Made by a program: the position numbers and the translations under genes. This document shows, in pieces, positions 16,896 through 25,488 of a DNA stretch of 64,000 nt. The stretch's first letter is position 1. Each line of letters opens with the position of its first letter. The DNA is taken from assembly GCF_900130065.1 (NCBI RefSeq), contig NZ_FQXV01000003.1, positions 248,001 to 312,000 of the forward strand, read 5' to 3'. A model generated the notes under the pieces. That model was not told where the DNA came from and made no database searches. It was given only the letters and a program-made list of their open reading frames with translations. This DNA is from Sporobacter termitidis DSM 10068 (lineage in GTDB: Bacteria; Bacillota; Clostridia; Oscillospirales; Oscillospiraceae).

Positions 16896-18494
16896 ATGAG
16901 CAAAAAAACACATGCGGTGATTGCCATGGCCCTCAGCGCCGTGATGCTGCTGAGCGCCTGCGGAAGCCCATCCTCAGCAGGCGGGGCTGGCAGCGGCAAA
17001 GAAAAAGAAATCAATGTGGCAATATATAAAGACGGCGGCTTTGACGCGCTTGACGCGGCATCCTATAACGGCCCGCATTTCTTGTATAAAATGATTTACG
17101 AGGGCTTTACCGAGGATGGCGGCGGCGGCAGCATCCTCCCGTCTCTCGCCACCAACTGGGATATATCGGAGGACGGGAAAACATATATCTTTCATCTCCG
17201 GGAAGGAGTCAAATTCTCAGACGGAACGGATTTCAACGCCGACGCCACCCTCTTCAATCTGAAACGGTGGGTAAACGACGATCGTCACGCAGCGCTTTCC
17301 TCAACCTATGTTGACAGCATGGAAGCAACCGACGCGCATACCGTCAAAATCGTTTATAAAGACGCTTCCTATCCCATTCTGCTGGAGCTTTCCTATCCTC
17401 GTCCCGTCCGTTTTCTCAGCCCCGCCTCAATAAAAGATGAGAAATTTACCCAGCCTGTCGGCACGGGCCCCTGGATGCTCGAATCCTATAAAAAGGACTC
17501 TGAGTTTACGCTCGTCCCCAATCCCTATTACTGGGGCGAAAAGCCCAAAATCGACAGAATCCGCTTTAAGGTGATCACGGACGCCCAGGCCAGAGTCATG
17601 GCACTGCAAAGCGGCGAAGTGGATATCATCGGCGGTGATCTGGTTGGAAAAATCCCCATGGAAAGCTTAAACGAGCTAAAAAGCAACAGCGACTTTCAGG
17701 TCTTCACCAAAGGCACCCTGTGTTCCCACTTCATCGCATTTAATGAGAAAACAGCCGCATTCCAGGATAAAAACGTCCGCCTGGCGATGAACTATGCCGT
17801 TGATAAACGCGGTATAGCGGCCGACCTTTTCGATAATAACGGTCTTGAGGCCGGCGGGATGTATCAAAAGGGCGTCCCTTACACGACAGAAAAGAATAAT
17901 TACGGCTATCCCTACGACGTTGACAGGGCAAAGCAGCTGCTGGAGGAATCGGGCTATATTGATTCCGACGGCGATGGCATACGGGAGAAGGGCGGGCAAA
18001 AGCTCGAATTCAAGCTGCTGCTGTCGACCGATGAATTCCCCGAGTGGAAGCCTCTGTCGGAATTCCTGCAGTCGGAATTTACCGCGGTGGGAATTAAAAT
18101 CAATCTGAGCACGCTGGATAAAAACGGATACGACGAGGCCGCCACAGACGGCCGCGGCTATGACATAGCCTTGATGAGAACAGCCTCCGATTCATGGGTG
18201 CCCCACAGCTCCCTTCGCGAGTTGTTCTTTGATCTGGCGGGGCACGATTATGCCAAGGTATGGACGGACGATAACTTGAAATCCATGATCACCAAGGCTC
18301 TGCTCACTATGGATGAAAATGCGCGCCAGGCGCAGTATGACAAAGTGTTCTCCTACATAAGCGAGGAAGCCTTGACGATCCCCGTGTACTATCCGATCAG
18401 CTCCTTTGCCGTTAACACAAAGAAAGTCGCGAATTTTGAAATTGGCGTCAACAACTACGCTCCTGTCGAATGGAGCAAACTTGATATCAAATAG
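16896..18494 (+). CDS. NikA-like substrate-binding lipoprotein
   Basis: A 532-residue family-5 extracellular solute receptor with a lipoprotein signal peptide (LLSAC, lipidated Cys22). It is most like nickel/metallophore receptors: SYPRPVRFLSPAS matches the region that holds a substrate-binding Arg in E. coli NikA, followed by PVGTGPWMLES and NPYYWGEKPKID. Transport of nickel, cobalt or a metal chelate is therefore more likely than peptide, but this is not proven. Start ATG after AAGGAGAG. It follows two permeases and two ATPases. Confidence 0.85.
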   Translation: MSKKTHAVIAMALSAVMLLSACGSPSSAGGAGSGKEKEINVAIYKDGGFDALDAASYNGPHFLYKMIYEGFTEDGGGGSILPSLATNWDISEDGKTYIFHLREGVKFSDGTDFNADATLFNLKRWVNDDRHAALSSTYVDSMEATDAHTVKIVYKDASYPILLELSYPRPVRFLSPASIKDEKFTQPVGTGPWMLESYKKDSEFTLVPNPYYWGEKPKIDRIRFKVITDAQARVMALQSGEVDIIGGDLVGKIPMESLNELKSNSDFQVFTKGTLCSHFIAFNEKTAAFQDKNVRLAMNYAVDKRGIAADLFDNNGLEAGGMYQKGVPYTTEKNNYGYPYDVDRAKQLLEESGYIDSDGDGIREKGGQKLEFKLLLSTDEFPEWKPLSEFLQSEFTAVGIKINLSTLDKNGYDEAATDGRGYDIALMRTASDSWVPHSSLRELFFDLAGHDYAKVWTDDNLKSMITKALLTMDENARQAQYDKVFSYISEEALTIPVYYPISSFAVNTKKVANFEIGVNNYAPVEWSKLDIK

Positions 18495-18512
18495 AAAGTT
18501 GGAAAATGCTAT

Positions 18513-19259
18513 ATGTCTCGAAAAGAAAAACTGTTAAAAAATTGGACCGAAAGCTCCGCGAATTACAGCAGCAGCATTATAAATGAACTCAACTGCTTCA
18601 AGCGCCAGGCTTGGCTTGATTTGATCCTGACCAACGCAGGGTCCGATAAGCGGATGAAGGTTCTCGATGTGGGGACGGGCCCGGGCTTCTTTGCCATCCT
18701 GATGTCGCTGGCCGGGCACGACGTCACGGCTATCGACTGCACCCAGGCGATGATAAATGAGGCACGGTCAAACGCCGAAAAGTTCGGAGCCGCGGTGGAC
18801 TTTCGCGTCTCCGATACACAGGAGCTCGACTTTCCGGACGAGTCCTTTGATTTAATAATAAACCGCAATGTCGTATGGACCATTATTGATGCCGAGAAAG
18901 CTTACCGCGAATGGCGGCGCGTTCTCAGGACCGGCGGGAAGCTGCTTGTTTTTGACGCGAACTGGAATATCCGCCTCTTCAGCGAAGAAAAGCTGCGCGA
19001 ATACAACAGGGACAGGGAAGAATTTCAGCGGCTGTATCCCGATACCCCCCTGCCGTATTATTCCGACGAAATGGAAGATTTCAGAAAAAGCATGCCGATG
19101 TGCGCGCGTATACGCCCGCAATGGGATTTTGACGCTCTGATCAGAGTCGGTTTCAAACGTATCGGCTGCAATACGGATATCAGAGAATTAATATATGATG
19201 AGAAAGAACAGCTTTTAAACAGGTCGACCCCCATGTTTCTTTTAGCGGCGGAAAAGTGA
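18513..19259 (+). CDS. Class I SAM-dependent methyltransferase
   Basis: A 248-residue methyltransferase with the SAM-binding motif VLDVGTGPGFFAILMS, acidic motif II VTAIDCTQAMI, and DFPDESFDLIINRNVVW as motif IV region. It is the last gene of the NikA-like transporter operon, 18 bp after the receptor gene and before a strong terminator. It might modify a small metal chelator or other ligand that the transporter handles (inference). Nothing in the sequence names the substrate. Confidence 0.8.
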   Translation: MSRKEKLLKNWTESSANYSSSIINELNCFKRQAWLDLILTNAGSDKRMKVLDVGTGPGFFAILMSLAGHDVTAIDCTQAMINEARSNAEKFGAAVDFRVSDTQELDFPDESFDLIINRNVVWTIIDAEKAYREWRRVLRTGGKLLVFDANWNIRLFSEEKLREYNRDREEFQRLYPDTPLPYYSDEMEDFRKSMPMCARIRPQWDFDALIRVGFKRIGCNTDIRELIYDEKEQLLNRSTPMFLLAAEK

Positions 19260-19302
19260 TTATGCAAAAATTATAATTCTGAAACCCCAGCCCAGGCTTT
19301 TT

Positions 19303-19343
19303 CATAACAGCAGGGCGGACCGTCGGTCCGCCCTGCTGTTATG
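19303..19343. terminator. Bidirectional terminator between convergent operons
   Basis: A 19-bp perfect stem (starting CATAACAGCAGGGCGGACC) with a three-base loop lies between the methyltransferase gene and the carboxylase gene on the other strand. It is followed by a weak T-rich tail in each direction. Confidence 0.85.
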
Positions 19344-19408
19344 CTTTATGAGGCGCGCTGCTGTTCGAGTGCGCATGCCTTGGGGAAAGGCGCGTAATTT
19401 GCTGTGGA

Positions 19409-20752
19409 TCACAAAACCTTCTCCAGCAGCCGCGTATTGACCCTTCCTTCGGCAAAGTCCGGGGTTTTCAGGACCTTTTGCAAAAACGGAATCGTCGTGC
19501 TGATGCCCTCCACGCTGAATTCATCCAGCGCCGCCAGCATTCTTCTTCTGGCGTGCTCGCGGTCCGTCCCGTGGACGATCAGCTTGGCGATGAGCGAGTC
19601 ATAGAAAAACGGGACTTTGTATCCATGGTGGCAGTGGGTATCCACACGCACCCCCGGCCCCTGCGGCAGCTCCCACCTCGTAATGACGCCGGGGGTGGGC
19701 CGGAAGTTCTCCTCCGGCTTTTCCGCGTTAATCCGGCACTCAATGGCATGGCCGTTAAAGTGAATGTCCTCCTGGGTAAAAGGGAGCGCCCCGCTGTCGG
19801 CGACATTGAGCTGCTCCTGCACAAGGTCCACACCGGTAATCATCTCCGTGACCGGGTGCTCCACCTGGATCCTGGTATTCATCTCCAGAAAATAGAATTT
19901 GCCCGTGTCCTGGTCGAGAATGAATTCCACCGTACCGGCGCTCTCATAGGAGATGTTCTTTGCCAGCTTTACCGCCGCGGCGCGGATTTCGCTCCGCTGC
20001 GCGTCGGAGATGTTGGGCGCGCCCGCCTCCTCGATCAGCTTTTGATGCCGGCGCTGGGTTGAACAGTCGCGTTCCCCCAAATGCACCACATTGCCGTACT
20101 TGTCCCCGAGGACCTGAACCTCCACGTGGCGGGCATTGGGGATATACTTTTCCACATACATCGAGCCGTCGCCGAAGGCCGCCAGGGCCTCCGCTGCGGC
20201 TTCCTCAAATATCGGCCTGACCCGGTCCCTTTCGTTCTCCGTGATGATCTTCATGCCCCTGCCGCCGCCGCCCGCGGCCGCTTTGAGCATGATCGGGAAA
20301 CCGATCTGCTCCACGACCTTCAGGACATCCTCAAAGGCGTTCACCCTTTCCGAGCCCGACAGGATCGGCACGCCACATTCCCTGGCCAGCGTGCGCGCGA
20401 CAAGCTTATTGCCCATCTTATGGATATGGTCCGCCTTGGGCCCGATGAAGATCAAGCCGTTATCCGCACAGGCCCGGGCCAGCTCCGGTTTTTCAGATAA
20501 AAAGCCATAACCGGGATGGACCGCCTGTGCGCCGGCCTCCAGGGCCGTCTTCATGAGAACGGGAATATTCAGATATGTAGAGACGGGCGGCGGGCCGACG
20601 ACGACGGTTTTGTCGGCAAGCCTCGCGCCTGTGGCGTCCTTGTCCGCTTCGGAGGCGGCCAGAACGGTTTCGATCCCTAAAACGCGGCACGTCCGGATGA
20701 TCCGAACGGCGATCTCGCCTCTGTTGATGACTAAAATCCGGGATATTTTCAT
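19409..20752 (-). CDS. accC: Biotin carboxylase (AccC-like)
   Basis: A 447-residue ATP-dependent biotin carboxylase: VINRGEIAVRIIRTCR at the N-terminus, HPGYGFLSE, ATP-grasp loop KAAAGGGGRGM, GERDCSTQRRHQKLIEEAP-type segment (here EEAGAP), EMNTRIQVEHPVTEMITG and the C-terminal RINAEKPEENFRPTPG. It carboxylates the biotin on the carrier protein encoded just upstream. With only a pyruvate-carboxylase-type carboxyltransferase in the operon and no AccAD, it probably serves that enzyme and not fatty-acid synthesis. Start ATG after AAGGAGAAAGAA. Confidence 0.93.
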   Translation of the reverse strand: MKISRILVINRGEIAVRIIRTCRVLGIETVLAASEADKDATGARLADKTVVVGPPPVSTYLNIPVLMKTALEAGAQAVHPGYGFLSEKPELARACADNGLIFIGPKADHIHKMGNKLVARTLARECGVPILSGSERVNAFEDVLKVVEQIGFPIMLKAAAGGGGRGMKIITENERDRVRPIFEEAAAEALAAFGDGSMYVEKYIPNARHVEVQVLGDKYGNVVHLGERDCSTQRRHQKLIEEAGAPNISDAQRSEIRAAAVKLAKNISYESAGTVEFILDQDTGKFYFLEMNTRIQVEHPVTEMITGVDLVQEQLNVADSGALPFTQEDIHFNGHAIECRINAEKPEENFRPTPGVITRWELPQGPGVRVDTHCHHGYKVPFFYDSLIAKLIVHGTDREHARRRMLAALDEFSVEGISTTIPFLQKVLKTPDFAEGRVNTRLLEKVL

Positions 20753-20779
20753 TTCTTTCTCCTTAAGCCGTCGGGCCTC

Positions 20780-21364
20780 CTACTTTATTTTGATGGAGAA
20801 GAGCGGCTGATCCGGCTCAAGCACCTCCTGGTTTTGCACGTGAATCCGGGCAACCTCTCCATGCGCCTCGGACGTGATCGCGTTAAACGTTTTCATGATT
20901 TCCAGAAGCCCCAGGGTATCGCCTTTCTGCACGGTGTCGCCAAGCTTCACATACGCGGGTGCGCCCGGCTCGGATTGGGCATAAAAGATACCGTAGCTGG
21001 GAGATTTGACGATAAATATCCCGGCCTGCTCCGATACTGCACCCGAGGGCGCGGCCTCAGTCCCGGTCTGTTCTGTGGGCGCCGGCACCGGCGCTGCCGT
21101 ACCGAGAGCCGGACTGTTAATTTCGGCGGCGGGGGCGTCGTTCGCGGGAGCCCAGGTCTGGGCGGCCGGTATTGCCGCCTGGGGCAGCGTCTTAGCCGCG
21201 CTTGCTTCCGTGCTTTCACAGACGCCGTTTTTGCCGATGGCAATCTTCACCCCGTCGCCCTCCAGCCGGAGATAATCAAACGAGGACTTTTCCAGTTTAT
21301 CGATCAACGCGGTGATGCCGTCGATATCGCTGCCGTCAAAGATGCCCAGAATATTATTGCTCAT
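20780..21364 (-). CDS. accB: Biotin carboxyl carrier protein
   Basis: A 194-residue BCCP. The C-terminal biotinyl domain has LLEIMKTFNAIT, with Lys158 as the biotin site; the usual Ala of the EAMKM signature is Ile here. Before it lies an Ala/Pro-rich linker (about 65-110) and an N-terminal domain of about 60 residues. GIFYAQSEPGAPAYVKLGD matches the thumb region of AccB-type carriers. Start ATG after GGAGGTTTAATGAA. It lies between the carboxyltransferase and carboxylase genes. Confidence 0.9.
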   Translation of the reverse strand: MSNNILGIFDGSDIDGITALIDKLEKSSFDYLRLEGDGVKIAIGKNGVCESTEASAAKTLPQAAIPAAQTWAPANDAPAAEINSPALGTAAPVPAPTEQTGTEAAPSGAVSEQAGIFIVKSPSYGIFYAQSEPGAPAYVKLGDTVQKGDTLGLLEIMKTFNAITSEAHGEVARIHVQNQEVLEPDQPLFSIKIK

Positions 21365-21383
21365 TTCATTAAACCTCCGTTTG

Positions 21384-22889
21384 TTAATTGCTCTGTCTTT
21401 TCAGAACAAGCGCTTTGCTGCCGTATTGAACCTGGACCTGCGTGACGTGCTCCTGTTTGCCCAGATTATTGATAAGGTCGAGGATCGGAGAATCGACGCA
21501 GGAGAAGGTCCTCCACGGGCGCTCCCTTGTCGCCTCGCGCATGACGTCGATCTCCTTTGTTCCGTTCATGATATAGCGGAGAAGGAATTCTTCGTCAGAC
21601 AGGTTTTCGCCGAACTGTTTCCGGAATTCGCTGAGGGGCTTGTTCTGCTCCTCTTCCTGCGCTTTCGTCTTGGCCGCCAGCTCCTTGGCGCGAGGCAGGC
21701 TCAGGAAATAATCCTTCAGATTCTGATCCATCTCCAGATAGCCCGAATCCTCACTGTAATTGCCCATCGCAAACTGTATAAATTCGTCGATGACGATCTT
21801 ATAGCGCTCGCCCAGAGCCACGTTGATCGCGGCCTGCGTGACGACGAACTGGGAATAGGGCGTGATCATGTGCGGTTCGCCGGTTTCGGCACAGACCCTG
21901 ACGACCTCCTCAATGACTTCGTCCACTCTGTTTTCAAGATGCAGCTCTTTCAGCTGGTGTGTAAAATTGGAGATGACGCCGCCCGGAATCCTGTGCTTGT
22001 ACTGCGCGACCTTGTAGCGCGTCGGCCCGAAGGTGGGGAGCCCCGCTTCCCGGGCCATGCAGTAAAGCTTATCGGAGACATGCTGCAGCCGTTCCAGATC
22101 GAGATTGACCTCATACCCTAACGCCCTGGCATTCTCGGCCACATTGAATACGGACGGCTGGGCCGCGCCCTCCGCCAGCGGCGGCAGCGCCACGTGGAAT
22201 CCGTCGCAGCCGAGCTTCATGGCCTCGACGTACACCGGGTCGGCGAGCCCCGTTGTGCAGTGGCTGTGGATCTCCGTGAGAAGATTGCCCGAATTCGCCT
22301 TCATGATGTTGTATACGCGCCGGACGTTGTCAATGTCTAAAAGGCCGCCGGCATCCTTCAGATACATCACGTCCGCCCCGTAGTCCACCATCATCCTCGT
22401 TTTTTCCGCGTAGTAATCGTCGGTATGCCTGGGCGATATGTAGTAGCACAGGGCGAAAGCGACCTCCAGGCCCAGCTTCTTCAGGAAGGGCACGAACCAG
22501 TGGTAATGCTTATGGCCCATGACGTTGCCCGTAATCTGGACCCGCTGCAGCGCTCCCATTTCCGCAAGCTTTCGTGTAAACAGCTCTACGGCTTCCCTGT
22601 TGAAGTTGACAATATCAAAAGGCCAGAGGGAGGGCTGCAATATGCAGCCCTTTTTCGTCCGGGGCGCCTTCTCGGCAAACATCCGGGCCATCGCCCAGGG
22701 GTCTTCCTTCAAGTCGCGGACGACTTTTTTAAATTGCAGCTGCATCAGCGGACAGCACAGCGAACGAAAGCCGGCCTTGTCGATATCCTCCAGCACGGCT
22801 TCCATCATGCCGACAGGCATGCCGGCGGCCCAGTTGCTCTGCGAGCCGTCGCGGGTGGTGGTGTCAATAAAATTGAGCACTTTCGCCAT
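21384..22889 (-). CDS. Pyruvate-carboxylase-like carboxyltransferase (HMGL-like TIM barrel)
   Basis: A 501-residue carboxyltransferase subunit related to PycB/OadA/5S. The metal- and biotin-site motifs are recognisable: FIDTTTRDGSQSNWA, the lysine in MYLKDAGGLLD that is carboxylated in relatives, the metal-binding IHSHCTTG, and KHRIPGGVISNFTHQL plus TPYSQFVVTQAAINV later on. The segment that contacts the acceptor (PLMQLQF in place of the usual WGGATFD) differs strongly, so the acceptor may not be pyruvate. No fused biotinyl domain; the carrier is separate. ATG 22889 has AAAGAGGTG upstream. Confidence 0.82.
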   Translation of the reverse strand: MAKVLNFIDTTTRDGSQSNWAAGMPVGMMEAVLEDIDKAGFRSLCCPLMQLQFKKVVRDLKEDPWAMARMFAEKAPRTKKGCILQPSLWPFDIVNFNREAVELFTRKLAEMGALQRVQITGNVMGHKHYHWFVPFLKKLGLEVAFALCYYISPRHTDDYYAEKTRMMVDYGADVMYLKDAGGLLDIDNVRRVYNIMKANSGNLLTEIHSHCTTGLADPVYVEAMKLGCDGFHVALPPLAEGAAQPSVFNVAENARALGYEVNLDLERLQHVSDKLYCMAREAGLPTFGPTRYKVAQYKHRIPGGVISNFTHQLKELHLENRVDEVIEEVVRVCAETGEPHMITPYSQFVVTQAAINVALGERYKIVIDEFIQFAMGNYSEDSGYLEMDQNLKDYFLSLPRAKELAAKTKAQEEEQNKPLSEFRKQFGENLSDEEFLLRYIMNGTKEIDVMREATRERPWRTFSCVDSPILDLINNLGKQEHVTQVQVQYGSKALVLKRQSN

Positions 22890-22961
22890 AATTTGCACCT
22901 CTTTATGTTAATTTGGTTAATCCCAGCGGGCGGAACGGTCCTTGCTGTCAATTTTCCCTGT

Positions 22962-23621
22962 TTAGTCCATGTATGAGGATAAATCATTCTCTCCTTCTGC
23001 AAGCGCCGCTTGCAGGGTCTCCGTATCCATAACGCGGCCGAAAAAACGGCTGATGTTACGGAGGGTCGCTCTGTGCGCCTCTTCATCAAACGCGCCGTTG
23101 GCGTCGCTCACAAAAACGACCTTATAGTCTCTCATAAACGCGCCCCGGGCCGTACTTTCGCAGCAGACATTCGTCACGGTTCCGGTGATGATGACTGTGT
23201 CGACCCCGCTCAGGCCGCGGACGTTTTTCAAGATAAGCTCCAGATTTGTATTGTAAAACGCATCGTAGCGGTGCTTGAAAACGACCTGTTCATCCATCAG
23301 CGGTAAAAGCTCGCCGATGATTTCAGCTCCCCACGTCCCCTCACGCATTCCCTTTTGCATAAGGACGGGCTGATAGCAGACCTCCAGCGGTGAAATATTG
23401 AAGCCATCCTTCAACAGGGTCTTCGTGTAAATGACCGGAATACCCAGCCTGCGGCAAAAGTCAATGAGCCGTTTTATATTTGGCACAGCTTTCAAGGGTG
23501 TGTCGTTATAGTAGAGGACCCCGCCCGGCTTCAGAAAATCATTCTGCATATCGATGACAATCAGGGCGCACTTTTCTCGTCTGATCCGCCAGGGGATGCA
23601 TTTTTCACCGTTATCCGGCAT
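22962..23621 (-). CDS. Cysteine hydrolase, isochorismatase family
   Basis: A 219-residue isochorismatase-like amidohydrolase. The catalytic triad can be read as Asp in VIDMQNDFL, a Lys in KHRYDAF and Cys in GTVTNVCCESTARGA, the arrangement of N-carbamoylsarcosine amidase, RutB, biuret hydrolase and relatives. It is the first gene of the biotin-carboxylase operon, so the pathway may use an amide or ureido compound (inference). The ATG follows GGGGGTAA. The promoter region carries a perfect 24-bp palindrome. Confidence 0.85.
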   Translation of the reverse strand: MPDNGEKCIPWRIRREKCALIVIDMQNDFLKPGGVLYYNDTPLKAVPNIKRLIDFCRRLGIPVIYTKTLLKDGFNISPLEVCYQPVLMQKGMREGTWGAEIIGELLPLMDEQVVFKHRYDAFYNTNLELILKNVRGLSGVDTVIITGTVTNVCCESTARGAFMRDYKVVFVSDANGAFDEEAHRATLRNISRFFGRVMDTETLQAALAEGENDLSSYMD

Positions 23622-23649
23622 ACTGTATTACCCCCATGTTTAGATATGA

Positions 23650-23673
23650 ATACAAGTGGTATACCACTTGTAT
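23650..23673. promoter_or_regulatory. Perfect 24-bp palindrome, FadR/GntR-type operator
   Basis: ATACAAGTGGTA followed directly by its exact reverse complement. The central TGGTATACCA fits the operator type of GntR regulators of the FadR subfamily. It lies 29 bp upstream of the cysteine hydrolase start, in the gap shared with the divergent GntR gene. Confidence 0.8.
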
Positions 23674-23868
23674 GGCACAATCATCCTATCTTGTTTAGCT
23701 CATTGTGTCAATTATCTTTTATTCTACCATTTATTTTGGTAGGAAATGATAATGCCCGGGTTATTCAATTACGATGCCGCTTTTCGCTATAGTAAAAATT
23801 ATGAATTCGTGGTATATTGATTTATCAGTTCGACGATTTCATTCGTTTTTTGAATTGGGGTAACGGGT

Positions 23869-24537
23869 TTGGAAAACAGAACAATTTCAAAACAGCAGCT
23901 TGCCTACGACAAAATAAAAGAGGCAATTATCACCGAAAAATATAAAGCCGATCAGCTCCTTTCAACCCGGGAGCTGAGCACGGAGCTGAATATCAGCCGG
24001 ACGCCTGTGGCGGCGGCATTACGGCGTCTTGCCTACGAAGGCTTTGTGGACGAGATTCAGGATAAGGGCATGTTTGTATCGCGGGTCCAAATTGAGGATT
24101 TTATAGAATTATATGAAATCAAAATGGGCATGGAGGGCGTCGCGGCAAGGCTTTGCGCCGTCAGAAAGACGGACGGGCTGATCAGGCAGCTTGAAGACGC
24201 CCTGCTTCAGTATGAAACGGAAGTCAAAAAAGGGAATTATTTAAAAGCGGTGCAAAAGGACAATGAATTCCATGTCTCGTTTATCGCGGGCGCGAAGAAT
24301 ACAAGGCTCGAAAACTACCTGCGTATTGTTTTGGAACAATGCAGCCTCGCCGTTACCCTCTCCGCTTCGGATCCGATTCGAATGGAGACGGTGATACTGC
24401 CCGCCCACAGAAAGATCTTTGACGCCATTGTCGCCGGAGAGCCCGACCTTGCGGAAAACGCCGCCAGGGAGCATGTGGTGGATGTACAGGATTTCTTCAC
24501 TCAATATCAGATCAAGCACCATTACGTCCTCAAATAA
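23869..24537 (+). CDS. GntR family regulator, FadR subfamily (FCD domain)
   Basis: A 222-residue regulator with an N-terminal winged helix (LSTRELSTELNISRTPVAAALRRLAYEG) and an all-helical FCD ligand domain (YEIKMGMEGVAARLCA, DNEFHVSFIAGAKN, HRKIFDAIVAGEPDLAENAAREHV, where the conserved His residues would bind a metal). It uses a TTG start at 23869 with GGGG eight bases upstream. It is divergent from the carboxylase operon and very probably its regulator, acting at the palindrome at 23650-23673. Confidence 0.88.
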   Translation: MENRTISKQQLAYDKIKEAIITEKYKADQLLSTRELSTELNISRTPVAAALRRLAYEGFVDEIQDKGMFVSRVQIEDFIELYEIKMGMEGVAARLCAVRKTDGLIRQLEDALLQYETEVKKGNYLKAVQKDNEFHVSFIAGAKNTRLENYLRIVLEQCSLAVTLSASDPIRMETVILPAHRKIFDAIVAGEPDLAENAAREHVVDVQDFFTQYQIKHHYVLK

Positions 24538-24554
24538 AATACGTGAAAAAACAG

Positions 24555-24598
24555 GAAGAACAGTATGGTATCTATAAAAACCAAGCTGTTCTTTTTTA
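24555..24598 (+). terminator. Rho-independent terminator after the GntR gene
   Basis: AAGAACAG and CTGTTCTT form the stem, followed by TTTTTT, 18 bp after the stop codon. Confidence 0.7.
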
Positions 24599-24655
24599 AT
24601 TCGCAATTTTCTCAGAGCATTAACACACTTTTAATTCCCACCGCCTGCATAGCTC

Positions 24656-24700
24656 AAAAACGGCGATGTTGTCAAAGGAGCCTGACACATCGCCGTTTTT
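24656..24700. terminator. Second hairpin terminator
   Basis: A 14-bp perfect stem, AAAAACGGCGATGT with ACATCGCCGTTTTT, has A and T tracts at its base on both sides. No gene on the minus strand ends here, so it may be a back-up terminator. Confidence 0.6.
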
Positions 24701-24801
24701 GTCAATAGAAGGGCTTCCCGTTTCAAGTTAAAATATAAATTACAGTGTTATAAAACCACGCCAAGAGCATCCTGTTTTTATCGTTAACGGAGGATAATTT
24801 C

Positions 24802-25482
24802 GTGAAGAACCTGCGGAGGTTTTTATCAGAGCATAAGCACTTTTATCTGCTGATACTGCTGCTCCCCGTCTTAATTTGGTTTAAATATCTGGAGATGACG
24901 CTCATTCCTAAATATATCATACATACGACGCTCGATGATCACATTCCGTTTGTCAAAGAATTTGTTGTTCCATACTTGCTCTGGTTCCCCTATATTGCCT
25001 ACGGGGTCCTATACACGGGAGTGCATTCCCGAGAGGATTTTTGCAAGCTCATTATATTCCTTGGAGGCGGGATGTCGGTCGCCTACCTCGTCTGTATGAT
25101 TTTCCCGAATGCGCAGGATTTACGGCCGAGCATTACGCAAAACGATCCCTTCTCCGTACTGGTGAAGCTGATATATGCAACGGATACGCCAACCAACGTG
25201 TGTCCAAGCGTCCATGTCATCAACGCCATCGCCGTAAACGCCGCTCTGCAGCATTCCGGAGCGTTTGCCGTAAAGAAGTACAGAAAACCCTGCTCCCACA
25301 CCCTAACAATACTGATATGTCTTTCAACAGTATTTATCAAACAGCACTCGATCGTGGATGTCGGGTGGGGAATATTCGCAGCAGCACTGTTCTATCTGTG
25401 GTTATATGTATTTCCAAACAGGAAAAACAAAAACGGTCCTCTACATAACCGCAAACCTCATAGCGTTCAGATCAAGGAGTGA
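24802..25482 (+). CDS. PAP2-superfamily membrane phosphatase
   Basis: A 226-residue integral membrane protein with five or six hydrophobic segments. The PAP2 motifs C2 (CPSVHV) and C3 (KQHSIVDVGWG, with His and Asp) are present; the basic C1 motif is poorly conserved. Such proteins remove phosphate from lipid phosphates such as phosphatidic acid at the membrane. GTG start at 24802 after GGAGG. The next gene follows six bases later and makes a glycolipid-type enzyme, so the two probably act in one lipid pathway. Confidence 0.82.
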   Translation: MKNLRRFLSEHKHFYLLILLLPVLIWFKYLEMTLIPKYIIHTTLDDHIPFVKEFVVPYLLWFPYIAYGVLYTGVHSREDFCKLIIFLGGGMSVAYLVCMIFPNAQDLRPSITQNDPFSVLVKLIYATDTPTNVCPSVHVINAIAVNAALQHSGAFAVKKYRKPCSHTLTILICLSTVFIKQHSIVDVGWGIFAAALFYLWLYVFPNRKNKNGPLHNRKPHSVQIKE

Positions 25483-25488
25483 TACGAC

